Below the pieces are notes generated by a model. It was not told the DNA's origin and searched no databases. It saw only the letters and a program-made list of their open reading frames with translations. Source: NZQO01 sp002693605 (GTDB taxonomy: Bacteria > Bacteroidota > Bacteroidia > Flavobacteriales > Flavobacteriaceae). From it: a stretch of 9,517 bases of DNA. This document shows, piece by piece, positions 1-6,527 of the stretch (the first letter of the stretch is position 1; each line of letters starts with the position of its first letter). Location: the NCBI GenBank assembly GCA_963972105.1, contig CAXAVH010000099.1, positions 1-9,517 on the forward strand, in the 5' to 3' direction. A program made the translations under genes and the position numbers.

Positions 1-601
1 GGGCATTCGGGTTTACCTTGAATACTCGCTTTTCCCGTTCCAATACCTGAAGGCCCAGATACGCCGCCCCCAAATCGCCTGTAACTACCAATAGATCATT
101 TTCCTTGGCACCGTTGCGGTACACGACGGCATCTTTCGCAGCCTCGCCAATGGCGGTAATGCTCAGTACTAGGCCAGTGAGCGATGAGGTGGTGTCGCCC
201 CCCACCACATCGACTTCGTAGACCGATGCCGCGGCAAGAATCCCTTCATAGAGAGCCTCAACGGCTTCCACGGGAAATCGGTTTGACAGTGCTATGGAGA
301 TAGTTACCTGTTGCGGCTTGGCGTTCATTGCGAATACATCGGAAAGGTTAACCACCATTGCCTTGTAGCCCAAGTGCTTTAGGGGCATATAGCTCAAATC
401 GAAATGCACGCCTTCCAATAGAAAATCGGTCGTGACTACCTTTACACTGTCTTCGCTCGACGAAATTACCGCCGCATCGTCGCCAACGCCCTTAATCGTG
501 TTCTTGTGGTGCAGCTTGATGTTCTTGGTGAGATGGTCTATCAACCCGAATTCCCCCAAATCAGATATCTGTGTTTTCGATTGGTCTTTGTCCTCTATCA
601 T
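1..601 (-). CDS. thiL: Thiamine-phosphate kinase ThiL (N-terminal 200 codons, cut by window edge)
   Basis: ThiL phosphorylates thiamine monophosphate to thiamine diphosphate with ATP, the last step of cofactor synthesis in the cytoplasm. Read from the ATG at 601-599, the reverse strand is open to the window edge. It shows the ThiL/PurM-like ATP-binding fold motifs in order: GVGDDAAV (residues 38-45), TTDFLLEGVHF (57-67), NLSDVFAMNA (85-94), VGGDTT (133-138) and VVTGDLGAAYLGL (172-184). These are the metal/nucleotide-binding Asp-rich motifs and the interface loop of the family. Flavobacterial ThiL is usually about 345-350 residues, so some 145 residues lie outside. The start is preferred because it gives the usual short acidic N-terminus followed by GEFGLID, and a -7-like box lies 25 bp upstream. 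It is divergent from the secreted-protein gene at 842, with no evident functional link to it. No TPP riboswitch fits in the short leader. Confidence 0.95.
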   Translation of the reverse strand, partial: MIEDKDQSKTQISDLGEFGLIDHLTKNIKLHHKNTIKGVGDDAAVISSSEDSVKVVTTDFLLEGVHFDLSYMPLKHLGYKAMVVNLSDVFAMNAKPQQVTISIALSNRFPVEAVEALYEGILAAASVYEVDVVGGDTTSSLTGLVLSITAIGEAAKDAVVYRNGAKENDLLVVTGDLGAAYLGLQVLEREKRVFKVNPNA

Positions 602-625
602 AACTTTGCTTTTTCCCAATTTGTG

Positions 626-633
626 CAAAAATA
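626..633 (-). promoter_or_regulatory. Putative -7 box of thiL
   Basis: On the minus strand, positions 633 to 626 read TATTTTTG, matching the Bacteroidota -7 consensus TAnnTTTG. It ends 25 bp before the thiL ATG, leaving a leader of about 18-20 nt. No convincing TTTG/TTG -33 element is seen at the usual spacing, so the call rests on the -7 box and its position. Confidence 0.45.
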
Positions 634-700
634 GGGTATAGCAGAAGGAAATTTCGATAATTCTATTAGAAATAGTGGTTCTCTGATTATAAATGCATAT

Positions 701-714
701 TTCTGAATTCCGAA
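701..714. promoter_or_regulatory. Palindromic site TTCnGAATTCnGAA, possible operator
   Basis: A 14-bp dyad (TTCTGAATTCCGAA) is symmetrical at 12 of 14 positions and lies immediately upstream of the putative -33 element (715-717) of the gene at 842, in the divergent thiL intergenic region. Position and symmetry suit a transcription-factor site, but AT-rich intergenic DNA gives such dyads by chance and no matching copy was seen at the other promoters in the window. The regulator, if any, is unknown. Confidence 0.25.
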
Positions 715-748
715 TTGGCCATCATTCTAATAAAATATCGTAAGTTTG
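715..748 (+). promoter_or_regulatory. Putative promoter of the choice-of-anchor B gene at 842
   Basis: A perfect -7 box TAAGTTTG (741-748) is preceded by TTG at 715-717 with a 23-bp spacer, at the upper end of the Bacteroidota sigma-A-type range. Transcription would begin near 755 and give a leader of roughly 85 nt. That leader is A/T-rich without a Shine-Dalgarno sequence, which is normal for this phylum. The rest of the 602-841 intergenic region shows only the dyad at 701-714 and the thiL promoter. Confidence 0.55.
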
Positions 749-841
749 GTTGCGTTAATTTCACATTTTCACAATCAAACATCATTTCTAACTACTATTT
801 CGCACGATACTTTTTAATATTTCCCTAAACTATTTTTCCTA

Positions 842-2761
842 ATGAAGCACTTTTTACTTGCCCCAATTTTCTTAGCCTTATTTTCGGCTGTCCAAGCCCA
901 AACGCCCTGCGATAACGGTATGGCCGGCTCATACCCGTGTAACGGTTTCGACCTGCAATCGCAATTGTCGCCTTCCAGCTTTGGTGCGGGGGCCGGTAAC
1001 GACTCGTGGGGCTGGACCGACCCCCAAACGGGTACCGAATACGTTCTAATGGGCCTCGACAACGGTACCGCCTTTGTGGATATCTCGGACCCCGTAAACC
1101 CTGTTTATCTCGGTAAACTTCCAACGCATACCACAAGCAGCTCTTGGAGAGACGTAAAAGTGTACAATAATCATGCGTTCGTGGTAAGTGAAGCCAGCGG
1201 ACATGGTATGCAGGTGTTCGATTTGACCCGTCTACGCAATGTATCCAACCCCCCGCAGACCTTTACGGAAGACGCTCATTACGGAGGTTTTGGAAGTGCC
1301 CATAACGTCGTAATCAATGAAGATTCAGGATATGCCTACGCTGTGGGAACGAACAGCTTTAACGGCGGACCCCATTTCGTCAATATCCAAGACCCCCTTA
1401 ACCCAGTGGGAGAAGGCGGCTACGGAACGGATCAATACAGCCACGATGCCCAGGTAGTAACTTACAATGGCCCAGACCAGGATTATGCAGGGCGCGAAAT
1501 TTTAATAGGAAGTAATGAGGATATCATTTCAATAGTTGACATTACCGACAAGGCCAACCCACAGGGAATTTCAACCATAAGCTACAGCAACGTAGCCTAC
1601 ACCCACCAAGGTTGGTTTACCGAGGATCAAAAGTATTTCCTCCTTGGCGACGAAATTGACGAGATCAGTTTCGGATTTAATACCCGTACTGTGGTCTTCG
1701 ACTTTACCGATCTGGACAATCCGTCCCTGCACTTTGAGTACTCGGGCCCAACACCCGCGGTAGACCATAACGGGTATATTTTGGGAGACACGTACTACTT
1801 GGCCAACTACCGTGCAGGATTGCGCACTATCGATATCTCCAATATTGACGGGCAGAGCTTTACTGAAACGGCCTTTTTCGACACCTACCCAAGCAACAAC
1901 AATGCGAGTACCTCTGGAGCCTGGAACGTATACCCTTATTTTACGAGCGGAAACATCGTAATAAGTGATATTAGCCGGGGTCTCTTCATCGTTAAGTCGA
2001 ATGCGCCCGATAGCGAGAACCCCGTGGCAGTGTGCAAGGATATTACAGTGCCCCTGGGCAGTGATGGTACCTTGATTTTAAGCGCAAATATGATAGATGA
2101 CGGATCTTCGGACAATAGCGGATTTGCCGCCTTGTCTGTCTCGCCAAATTCCTTTTCCTGTAACGACCTAGGCAACAGAACCGTTACCCTTACCGTTACC
2201 GATCCTTCCGGAAATACCGATACATGTACCGCAACAGTCACCATTGTAGACACTATCGCACCTAGCGTTACCTGCCCAGCCGATACTACAGCTGACTATG
2301 ACAATGGCCAAGCCTTCTACACCGTGCCCGATTATGTGGCCGAAGGATTGCTAACCGTGGCAGACAACTGTACCGCCAACCCAACGGTGGTCCAAAATCC
2401 TGCACCGGGAACCCAGCTCTCGCAAGGCACCTATACGGTAGAGTTTGACATTACCGACAGCTCAGGCAATGATGCCGAATGTACTTTCGAGCTCACTGTT
2501 GTAGAGGTCCTTTCTACCGGACAACCCACGCTGGAAAACGAACTTGTGCTATATCCAAATCCGTTTGGCAATCAAATTACTATCGAGAGCGGAAACACAA
2601 TCCTTGAACAGGTTCAAATTATCGACATTCAAGGCAAAACTGTCATCCAAATCGAAAATATCGACGCTACTACGGCACGCGTGGACACAGCTAACCTATC
2701 GAACGGAATGTATTTTGTACGCATCAACAACAGCGTAACGAGAAAAATCGTAAAGCAGTAA
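842..2761 (+). CDS. Secreted choice-of-anchor B family protein with two HYR/Ig-like domains and T9SS sorting domain
   Basis: The product is 639 residues. Residues 1-19 form a signal peptide (VQA|Q cleavage). Residues 20-385 are a choice-of-anchor B/LVIVD-type region, recognised by DSWGWTDP, GTAFVDISDP, SGHGMQVFDL, EDAHY, SAHN, YSHDAQVV, YTHQGWF and DHNGY; it is probably a beta-propeller. Two HYR/Ig-like domains follow (about 393-470, CKDITVPL to VTDPSGNTDTC; and 472-553, with VTCPAD and TDSSGND), carrying Cys pairs typical of secreted proteins. Residues 564-639 are a T9SS type A sorting domain (YPNPF, NGMYFVRI, terminal RKIVKQ), so export through T9SS with loss of the tail is expected. C23 and C33, shared with the paralogue at 2959, may form a disulfide. 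The ATG gives an immediate signal peptide. The gene has its own promoter and terminator, so it is probably monocistronic. Family proteins have no established biochemical activity; function is unknown. Confidence 0.9.
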   Translation: MKHFLLAPIFLALFSAVQAQTPCDNGMAGSYPCNGFDLQSQLSPSSFGAGAGNDSWGWTDPQTGTEYVLMGLDNGTAFVDISDPVNPVYLGKLPTHTTSSSWRDVKVYNNHAFVVSEASGHGMQVFDLTRLRNVSNPPQTFTEDAHYGGFGSAHNVVINEDSGYAYAVGTNSFNGGPHFVNIQDPLNPVGEGGYGTDQYSHDAQVVTYNGPDQDYAGREILIGSNEDIISIVDITDKANPQGISTISYSNVAYTHQGWFTEDQKYFLLGDEIDEISFGFNTRTVVFDFTDLDNPSLHFEYSGPTPAVDHNGYILGDTYYLANYRAGLRTIDISNIDGQSFTETAFFDTYPSNNNASTSGAWNVYPYFTSGNIVISDISRGLFIVKSNAPDSENPVAVCKDITVPLGSDGTLILSANMIDDGSSDNSGFAALSVSPNSFSCNDLGNRTVTLTVTDPSGNTDTCTATVTIVDTIAPSVTCPADTTADYDNGQAFYTVPDYVAEGLLTVADNCTANPTVVQNPAPGTQLSQGTYTVEFDITDSSGNDAECTFELTVVEVLSTGQPTLENELVLYPNPFGNQITIESGNTILEQVQIIDIQGKTVIQIENIDATTARVDTANLSNGMYFVRINNSVTRKIVKQ

Positions 2762-2783
2762 GCATTTCCATAGGCTGAAATCA

Positions 2784-2827
2784 GGCACCGTCCTTTTCCT
2801 TGATCGGAAAGGGACGGTGCCTTTTTT
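2784..2827 (+). terminator. Strong intrinsic terminator after the gene at 842
   Basis: A 16-bp GC-rich stem, GGCACCGTCCTTTTCC (2784-2799) against GGAAAGGGACGGTGCC (2806-2821), contains one G-U wobble and closes a 6-nt loop (TTGATC). It is followed by six T residues (2822-2827). It begins 23 bp after the stop codon at 2761. It should separate the first choice-of-anchor B gene from the downstream cluster. Confidence 0.93.
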
Positions 2828-2925
2828 GGTGCCTCGCTGTGGCGAAATAGCCTCAGGCCTTGTTAATACTACAATACCATACTAACTTTTAACCTTTTAC
2901 GTTATGGATATGTAGCATAAAACAG

Positions 2926-2933
2926 TACATTTG
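2926..2933 (+). promoter_or_regulatory. Putative -7 box for the 2959-7613 gene cluster
   Basis: TACATTTG matches the Bacteroidota -7 consensus TAnnTTTG exactly and ends 25 bp before the ATG at 2959, giving a leader of about 20 nt. No clear TTTG -33 element lies at standard spacing, which leaves room for activator dependence. A short imperfect dyad (TTATG at 2902-2906, CATAA at 2916-2920) lies where the -33 region would be. The strong terminator upstream supports a new transcript starting here. Confidence 0.55.
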
Positions 2934-2958
2934 AATTTTCGAATAAATTCCCTTAAAA

Positions 2959-4377
2959 ATGATTAGAACTTTACTTGCAATCGTGCTTACCGGCACCACT
3001 TTTTTTACCCATGCGCAAACACCTTGCGATAACGGAACCGCCTCGGGTTTCCCCTGTTTGAATTTTGACCTACAGTCACGATTTACCCCCCAACAATTAA
3101 ACGCATCCTTTGCGAACGACTCGTGGGGATGGACCGACCCGCAGGATGGGAAGGAATATGCACTGGTTGGGCTCAACAACGGGACCGCGTTTATCGATAT
3201 TTCAGATCCTGTGAACCCAATTTACCTTGGAAAGTTGCCTACGCACGCCACGGGTTTCGGCGATATTTGGCGCGATGTTAAGGTGTACGATAATCATGCA
3301 TTTGTGGTAAGTGAAATTTCCGGTCACGGGATGCAGGTGTTCGATTTAACACGGTTACGCAACGTGAGCAACCCGCCCCAGACCTTTTCCGAAGACGCCC
3401 ATTATGACGAATTCGGGAGTGCCCACAATATCGTTATCAACACCGACACCGGCTATGCCTATGCCGTAGGCACCGGCACCTTTAGCGGCGGCGCCCATTT
3501 TATAAACATTCAGAACCCCACGAACCCTATCGCAGCTGGAGGATATGCCTTAGACGGCTATTCACACGACGCCCAGGTGGTAACCTATAATGGCCCAGAT
3601 TCAGATTATGCCGGGCGTGAAATTTACATTGGAAGTAACCAGACCGAAGTGGTGCTTGTTGACGTTACCGAGAAAAATTCGCCGCAGCCCATCTCGACCA
3701 TCTCGTACAACAATGTTAGCTATACCCACCAAGGTTGGTTTACGGAAGATCAGCGCTATTTTCTGTTGGGCGATGAAACAGATGAAATTGACTTCGGCTT
3801 TAATACCAAGACGATTATTTTCGATTTTTCCGATTTGGACAATCCAGAGTTGCACACCGAATTTTTCGGCCCAACCCCAGCGACCGACCATAATGGCTAC
3901 GTGGTGGGCGATAAGTATTATTTTGCCAATTACAGTGCCGGTCTGAATGTGCTGGATATTAGCGATATCGCCAATACGAATATTTCGCAATATGGATTTT
4001 TCGACACTACGCCATCCTCGAACTCGGCTGGGTTTGACGGTTCCTGGAACGTGTACCCATTTTTCGAAAGCAGGAATATCGTGATTAGTGGAGACGAAGG
4101 ATTCACCCTTGTGCGCGACGAATCGGAACTGAATGTTGCTACTCTCAGTGCTAATGATTTTGTAGCATATCCTAATCCTGCCACCACTACGCTTACCGTG
4201 GCAACAAATAACGAAACATTAAAATCAGTTGAGATTTATTCCATTCTCGGACAAAAAGTTTGGAGCGCCGCCCAACTCGGGGCGACCACGCATACCTATG
4301 ATATTGCGGCCCTGCAGGCCGGTGTTTATTTGCTGCGTGTAAATAACTCAACCACGAAAAAATTAATTATTAAATAA
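2959..4377 (+). CDS. Secreted choice-of-anchor B family protein with T9SS sorting domain (tandem paralogue)
   Basis: The product is 472 residues and parallels the 842-2761 protein along residues 20-385, at roughly 70% identity by eye in the first 75 mature residues, but it lacks the two HYR-like domains. It has a signal peptide (residues 1-19, THA|Q), the shared C23/C33 pair, and the family signatures DSWGWTDP, SGHGMQVFDL, EDAHY, SAHN, YSHDAQVV, YTHQGWF and DHNGY. The T9SS type A tail is at about 396-472 (YPNPATTTLTV, GVYLLRVNN, terminal KKLIIK). Histidines at 113, 123, 148, 156, 203, 256 and 311 are conserved with the paralogue. It is the first gene of a tight cluster; the next start is 8 bp after its stop, which suggests cotranslation with the repeat lipoprotein and the redox pair further down. 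It is probably released or cell-surface attached after T9SS export. Biochemical function is unknown; a metal- or redox-linked role is only inferred from its neighbours. Confidence 0.9.
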   Translation: MIRTLLAIVLTGTTFFTHAQTPCDNGTASGFPCLNFDLQSRFTPQQLNASFANDSWGWTDPQDGKEYALVGLNNGTAFIDISDPVNPIYLGKLPTHATGFGDIWRDVKVYDNHAFVVSEISGHGMQVFDLTRLRNVSNPPQTFSEDAHYDEFGSAHNIVINTDTGYAYAVGTGTFSGGAHFINIQNPTNPIAAGGYALDGYSHDAQVVTYNGPDSDYAGREIYIGSNQTEVVLVDVTEKNSPQPISTISYNNVSYTHQGWFTEDQRYFLLGDETDEIDFGFNTKTIIFDFSDLDNPELHTEFFGPTPATDHNGYVVGDKYYFANYSAGLNVLDISDIANTNISQYGFFDTTPSSNSAGFDGSWNVYPFFESRNIVISGDEGFTLVRDESELNVATLSANDFVAYPNPATTTLTVATNNETLKSVEIYSILGQKVWSAAQLGATTHTYDIAALQAGVYLLRVNNSTTKKLIIK

Positions 4378-4385
4378 TAGCCCCA

Positions 4386-5741
4386 TTGACAAAGAATATT
4401 TTCCTACTACTTGGCAGCGTGTGCATCGCTAGCTTCTTCTTGGCGTGCAACAAGGACGACGATGCCCCCGACACCCCGAAGGAAGAGCCCGGGTTTTTGG
4501 GTGAAATTGACTTCGTTAAAAACTATGGTGGAAGCAATCTAGACGATGCCGTAGGTGTGGTCGCCCTCGATGACGGAACGTATGTAGTAGTGGGCAGCAC
4601 CAAGAGTACCGACGGCGATATTACCGACAAAACCGCTACCGATAGCGACTATTGGGTCTTCAAGGTTGATGCCGATGGCACCTTACTTTGGAGTTACACC
4701 TATGGCGGCCCTATGGAGGATGTAGCCTCCAGCATTTCCAAAACACAGGACGGCGGCTTTATAATTAGCGGTTACAGCAGTGGTAACGGCGGCGATGTGT
4801 CGGGCAACGAAGGGTTCCAGGATTACTGGATTGTTAAGATTAGCCCATCGGGAACCCTGCAATGGGAGCAAAATTTTGGTTTTTCCGGTACAGACCAAGC
4901 TTTGGACGTAATCCAAACCAGCGATGGCGGGTATTTTGCCACCGGCTTTTTCGATGTTACCGCAAGTGGTGGCCTTGGCAATGATAACCGCAATGCCGGC
5001 GCGCATGGCGTTGGGGAATTCTGGGGAATTAAAATGGACGCCAACGGCAATAAGGTTTGGCGTCGCTATTTCGGTGGAAGCAATAACGACCGAAGTTATA
5101 ACGTGCTGGAAGCGGCGGATGGCGGATTTCTGTTAACCGGCTCGGCAGAAAGTGCAGATTTCGATATTACCAATCCCAAGGGAAGCTATGATTTCTGGGT
5201 ATTGAAGACCGATGCCGACGGAAATTTGCTCTGGGACGCCTCCTTCGGCGGAAGTGAAATAGACAATGGCTACGCCGCCTCGCACACGGCAGACGGCAAT
5301 TTCATTATGGCCGGAGATACCCGAAGCACCGATTTTGACGTAACCACCAGCCTCGGAAATGCAGATTTGTGGGTGGTGAAGTTCAATGGGCAGGGCAATT
5401 TAATTTGGCAGAAATCATTGGGCGGCGATCAGTTTGAATCGGCCCGCAGTGTAGAAGTAATGGAAAACGGAAATTACCTCATTGCGGGGTCTACCCGAAG
5501 CGCCAACATTGATATTTCCTCTGGCAACAATGGACAAAATGATATTTGGACCCTAATCATCGATACAAACGGCCAACTGGTTTTTGAGACCACGGTTGGC
5601 GGAAGCAACATCGACCTTGGTAACGCGGCTACCCAGACAAACTCGAACGAGCTTATCGTAGTTGGCAATACCGAAAGTGATGACCTTGATATTCCGCAGA
5701 ACCGAGGTAACAAAGATGCCGTACTCATAAAGATTAAATAA
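4386..5741 (+). CDS. Surface lipoprotein with seven ~58-residue repeats, predicted beta-propeller (TTG start)
   Basis: The product is 451 residues. The start is TTG: upstream in frame only ATA, GCC and CCA codons precede a TAA at 4371, and starting here yields a complete lipoprotein signal, a lysine followed by a hydrophobic stretch ending FFLAC with lipid Cys21. NKDDD follows the cysteine, closely resembling the flavobacterial K-(D/E)2 lipoprotein export signal, so surface display is likely. From residue 48 the chain is built of seven repeats starting near 48, 107, 164, 229, 287, 345 and 404, with consensus GGS..D.A......DGG....G...S.D.D.....G..D.WV.K.D..GNL.W. Seven regular blades imply a seven-bladed propeller, with the strand near 40-47 possibly closing the ring onto the C-terminus. 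The gene lies 8 bp after the choice-of-anchor B gene and 33 bp before the MbnP-like gene. No enzymatic motif is recognised; a scaffold or binding role is plausible. Confidence 0.88.
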   Translation: MTKNIFLLLGSVCIASFFLACNKDDDAPDTPKEEPGFLGEIDFVKNYGGSNLDDAVGVVALDDGTYVVVGSTKSTDGDITDKTATDSDYWVFKVDADGTLLWSYTYGGPMEDVASSISKTQDGGFIISGYSSGNGGDVSGNEGFQDYWIVKISPSGTLQWEQNFGFSGTDQALDVIQTSDGGYFATGFFDVTASGGLGNDNRNAGAHGVGEFWGIKMDANGNKVWRRYFGGSNNDRSYNVLEAADGGFLLTGSAESADFDITNPKGSYDFWVLKTDADGNLLWDASFGGSEIDNGYAASHTADGNFIMAGDTRSTDFDVTTSLGNADLWVVKFNGQGNLIWQKSLGGDQFESARSVEVMENGNYLIAGSTRSANIDISSGNNGQNDIWTLIIDTNGQLVFETTVGGSNIDLGNAATQTNSNELIVVGNTESDDLDIPQNRGNKDAVLIKIK

Positions 5742-5774
5742 ATACATACATTTAACCCAAATCTAATTTTCCCT

Positions 5775-6515
5775 ATGAGAACATTCGCTCTCCTTGCACT
5801 GGCAGCCCTTACCCTCGTTAGCTGTAAAGATGTAGACGAGGACATCCCGCTGCGCACGCTCAATTTCACCCAAAATTGGGACGGTGAGCCCTTTTCGCAG
5901 GCCGATTTGGCTACCACGGCTTTCGTTAACGAAAATAACGATACCCTCGATATTTCGCGACTTCGCTATCTAATTTCGAAGGTACGGCTTGAAAACAGCA
6001 AGGGCACCGTATTCCAATTAGACGATTACCAATTGGTAGATGTTTCCAACGAAAATTCGCTTACTGTAACCCCTTCGGCATATATACCCAACGGCACCTA
6101 TACCATGACGTTCGTGTACGGTTTCGACCAACAGGACAATATTGACGGCGCCTATCCAGACCTGAATTCGGTTGGCTGGAGCTGGCCCGATATGCTGGGT
6201 GGCGGATATCACTTTATGCAAATGGATGGTACTTACGACCTTGATGCAGCAATTCCGAAACCGTATAATTTCCATAATGGTACTGCCAGGGTATCCAACG
6301 GCGTGTTCGAGGCCAACCATATTTCGTTCTCCATTCCGGAGGTGAGGGTTCGTGGCCGCGGCATAATCGAGATACAGATGAACATTGCCGAATGGTTCCG
6401 AATGCCCTACACCTGGGTATTGGACGACTACAATACGTCCTTAATGCCCAATTATGAGGCACAGAAGCTAATGAACGAGAACGGCGCATCTGTATTTGCG
6501 GTAGTGACCGAATAA
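5775..6515 (+). CDS. MbnP-like lipoprotein (putative copper-binding partner of the di-heme enzyme)
   Basis: The product is 246 residues. Residues 1-17 are a lipoprotein signal (LTLVSC, lipid Cys17) followed by KDVDED, an acidic stretch compatible with outer-surface export. The remainder resembles the MbnP family: an N-terminal strand LNFTQNWDGEPF, the motif RLRYLISKVRLENSKG (62-77), YQLVDV (85-90), the W-rich segment VGWSWPDMLGGGYHFMQMDG (133-152), NFHNGTA (165-171) and a late EWFRMPYTWVLDDY segment (206-219). Known MbnP proteins bind copper and contain a tryptophan that the MbnH di-heme enzyme oxidises to kynurenine. Candidate Trp residues here are 35, 135, 137, 207 and 214, and the His residues are 146, 167 and 182. 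The gene directly precedes the di-heme enzyme gene (12-bp gap), the arrangement expected for such a pair. Family assignment is by motif recognition; copper binding and Trp modification in this protein are inferred. Confidence 0.82.
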   Translation: MRTFALLALAALTLVSCKDVDEDIPLRTLNFTQNWDGEPFSQADLATTAFVNENNDTLDISRLRYLISKVRLENSKGTVFQLDDYQLVDVSNENSLTVTPSAYIPNGTYTMTFVYGFDQQDNIDGAYPDLNSVGWSWPDMLGGGYHFMQMDGTYDLDAAIPKPYNFHNGTARVSNGVFEANHISFSIPEVRVRGRGIIEIQMNIAEWFRMPYTWVLDDYNTSLMPNYEAQKLMNENGASVFAVVTE

Positions 6516-6527
6516 ATTTTTTATGAA

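Noticed and set aside
432..641. Plus-strand open frame antisense to thiL
   Set aside because: It overlaps the clear thiL frame on the opposite strand, and its translation has no recognisable domain or signal.
667..801. Imperfect long-range inverted repeat (AAATAGTGGTT against AACTACTATTT)
   Set aside because: Ten of eleven bases over more than 100 bp of AT-rich DNA is within chance expectation, with no mobile-element features nearby.
2902..2920. TTATG/CATAA dyad just upstream of the -7 box at 2926
   Set aside because: Only 5 bp arms in AT-rich sequence; kept as a remark in the promoter entry rather than called as an operator.
5747..5754. TACATTTA as an internal promoter for the MbnP-like gene
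   Set aside because: It misses the final G of TAnnTTTG, lacks a -33 partner, and lies in a 33-bp gap of an otherwise tight cluster; readthrough is simpler.
818..5774. Shared TTCCCT-like tracts before the starts at 842, 2959 and 5775
   Set aside because: The tracts are short, at different distances from the start codons, and are common in A/T-rich flavobacterial leaders; not convincing as a common element.
5474..5917. Minus-strand open frame of 147 codons across the end of the repeat lipoprotein and the start of the MbnP-like gene
   Set aside because: It runs antisense to two well-supported genes, is low-complexity in character and has no promoter or motif; a shadow frame.
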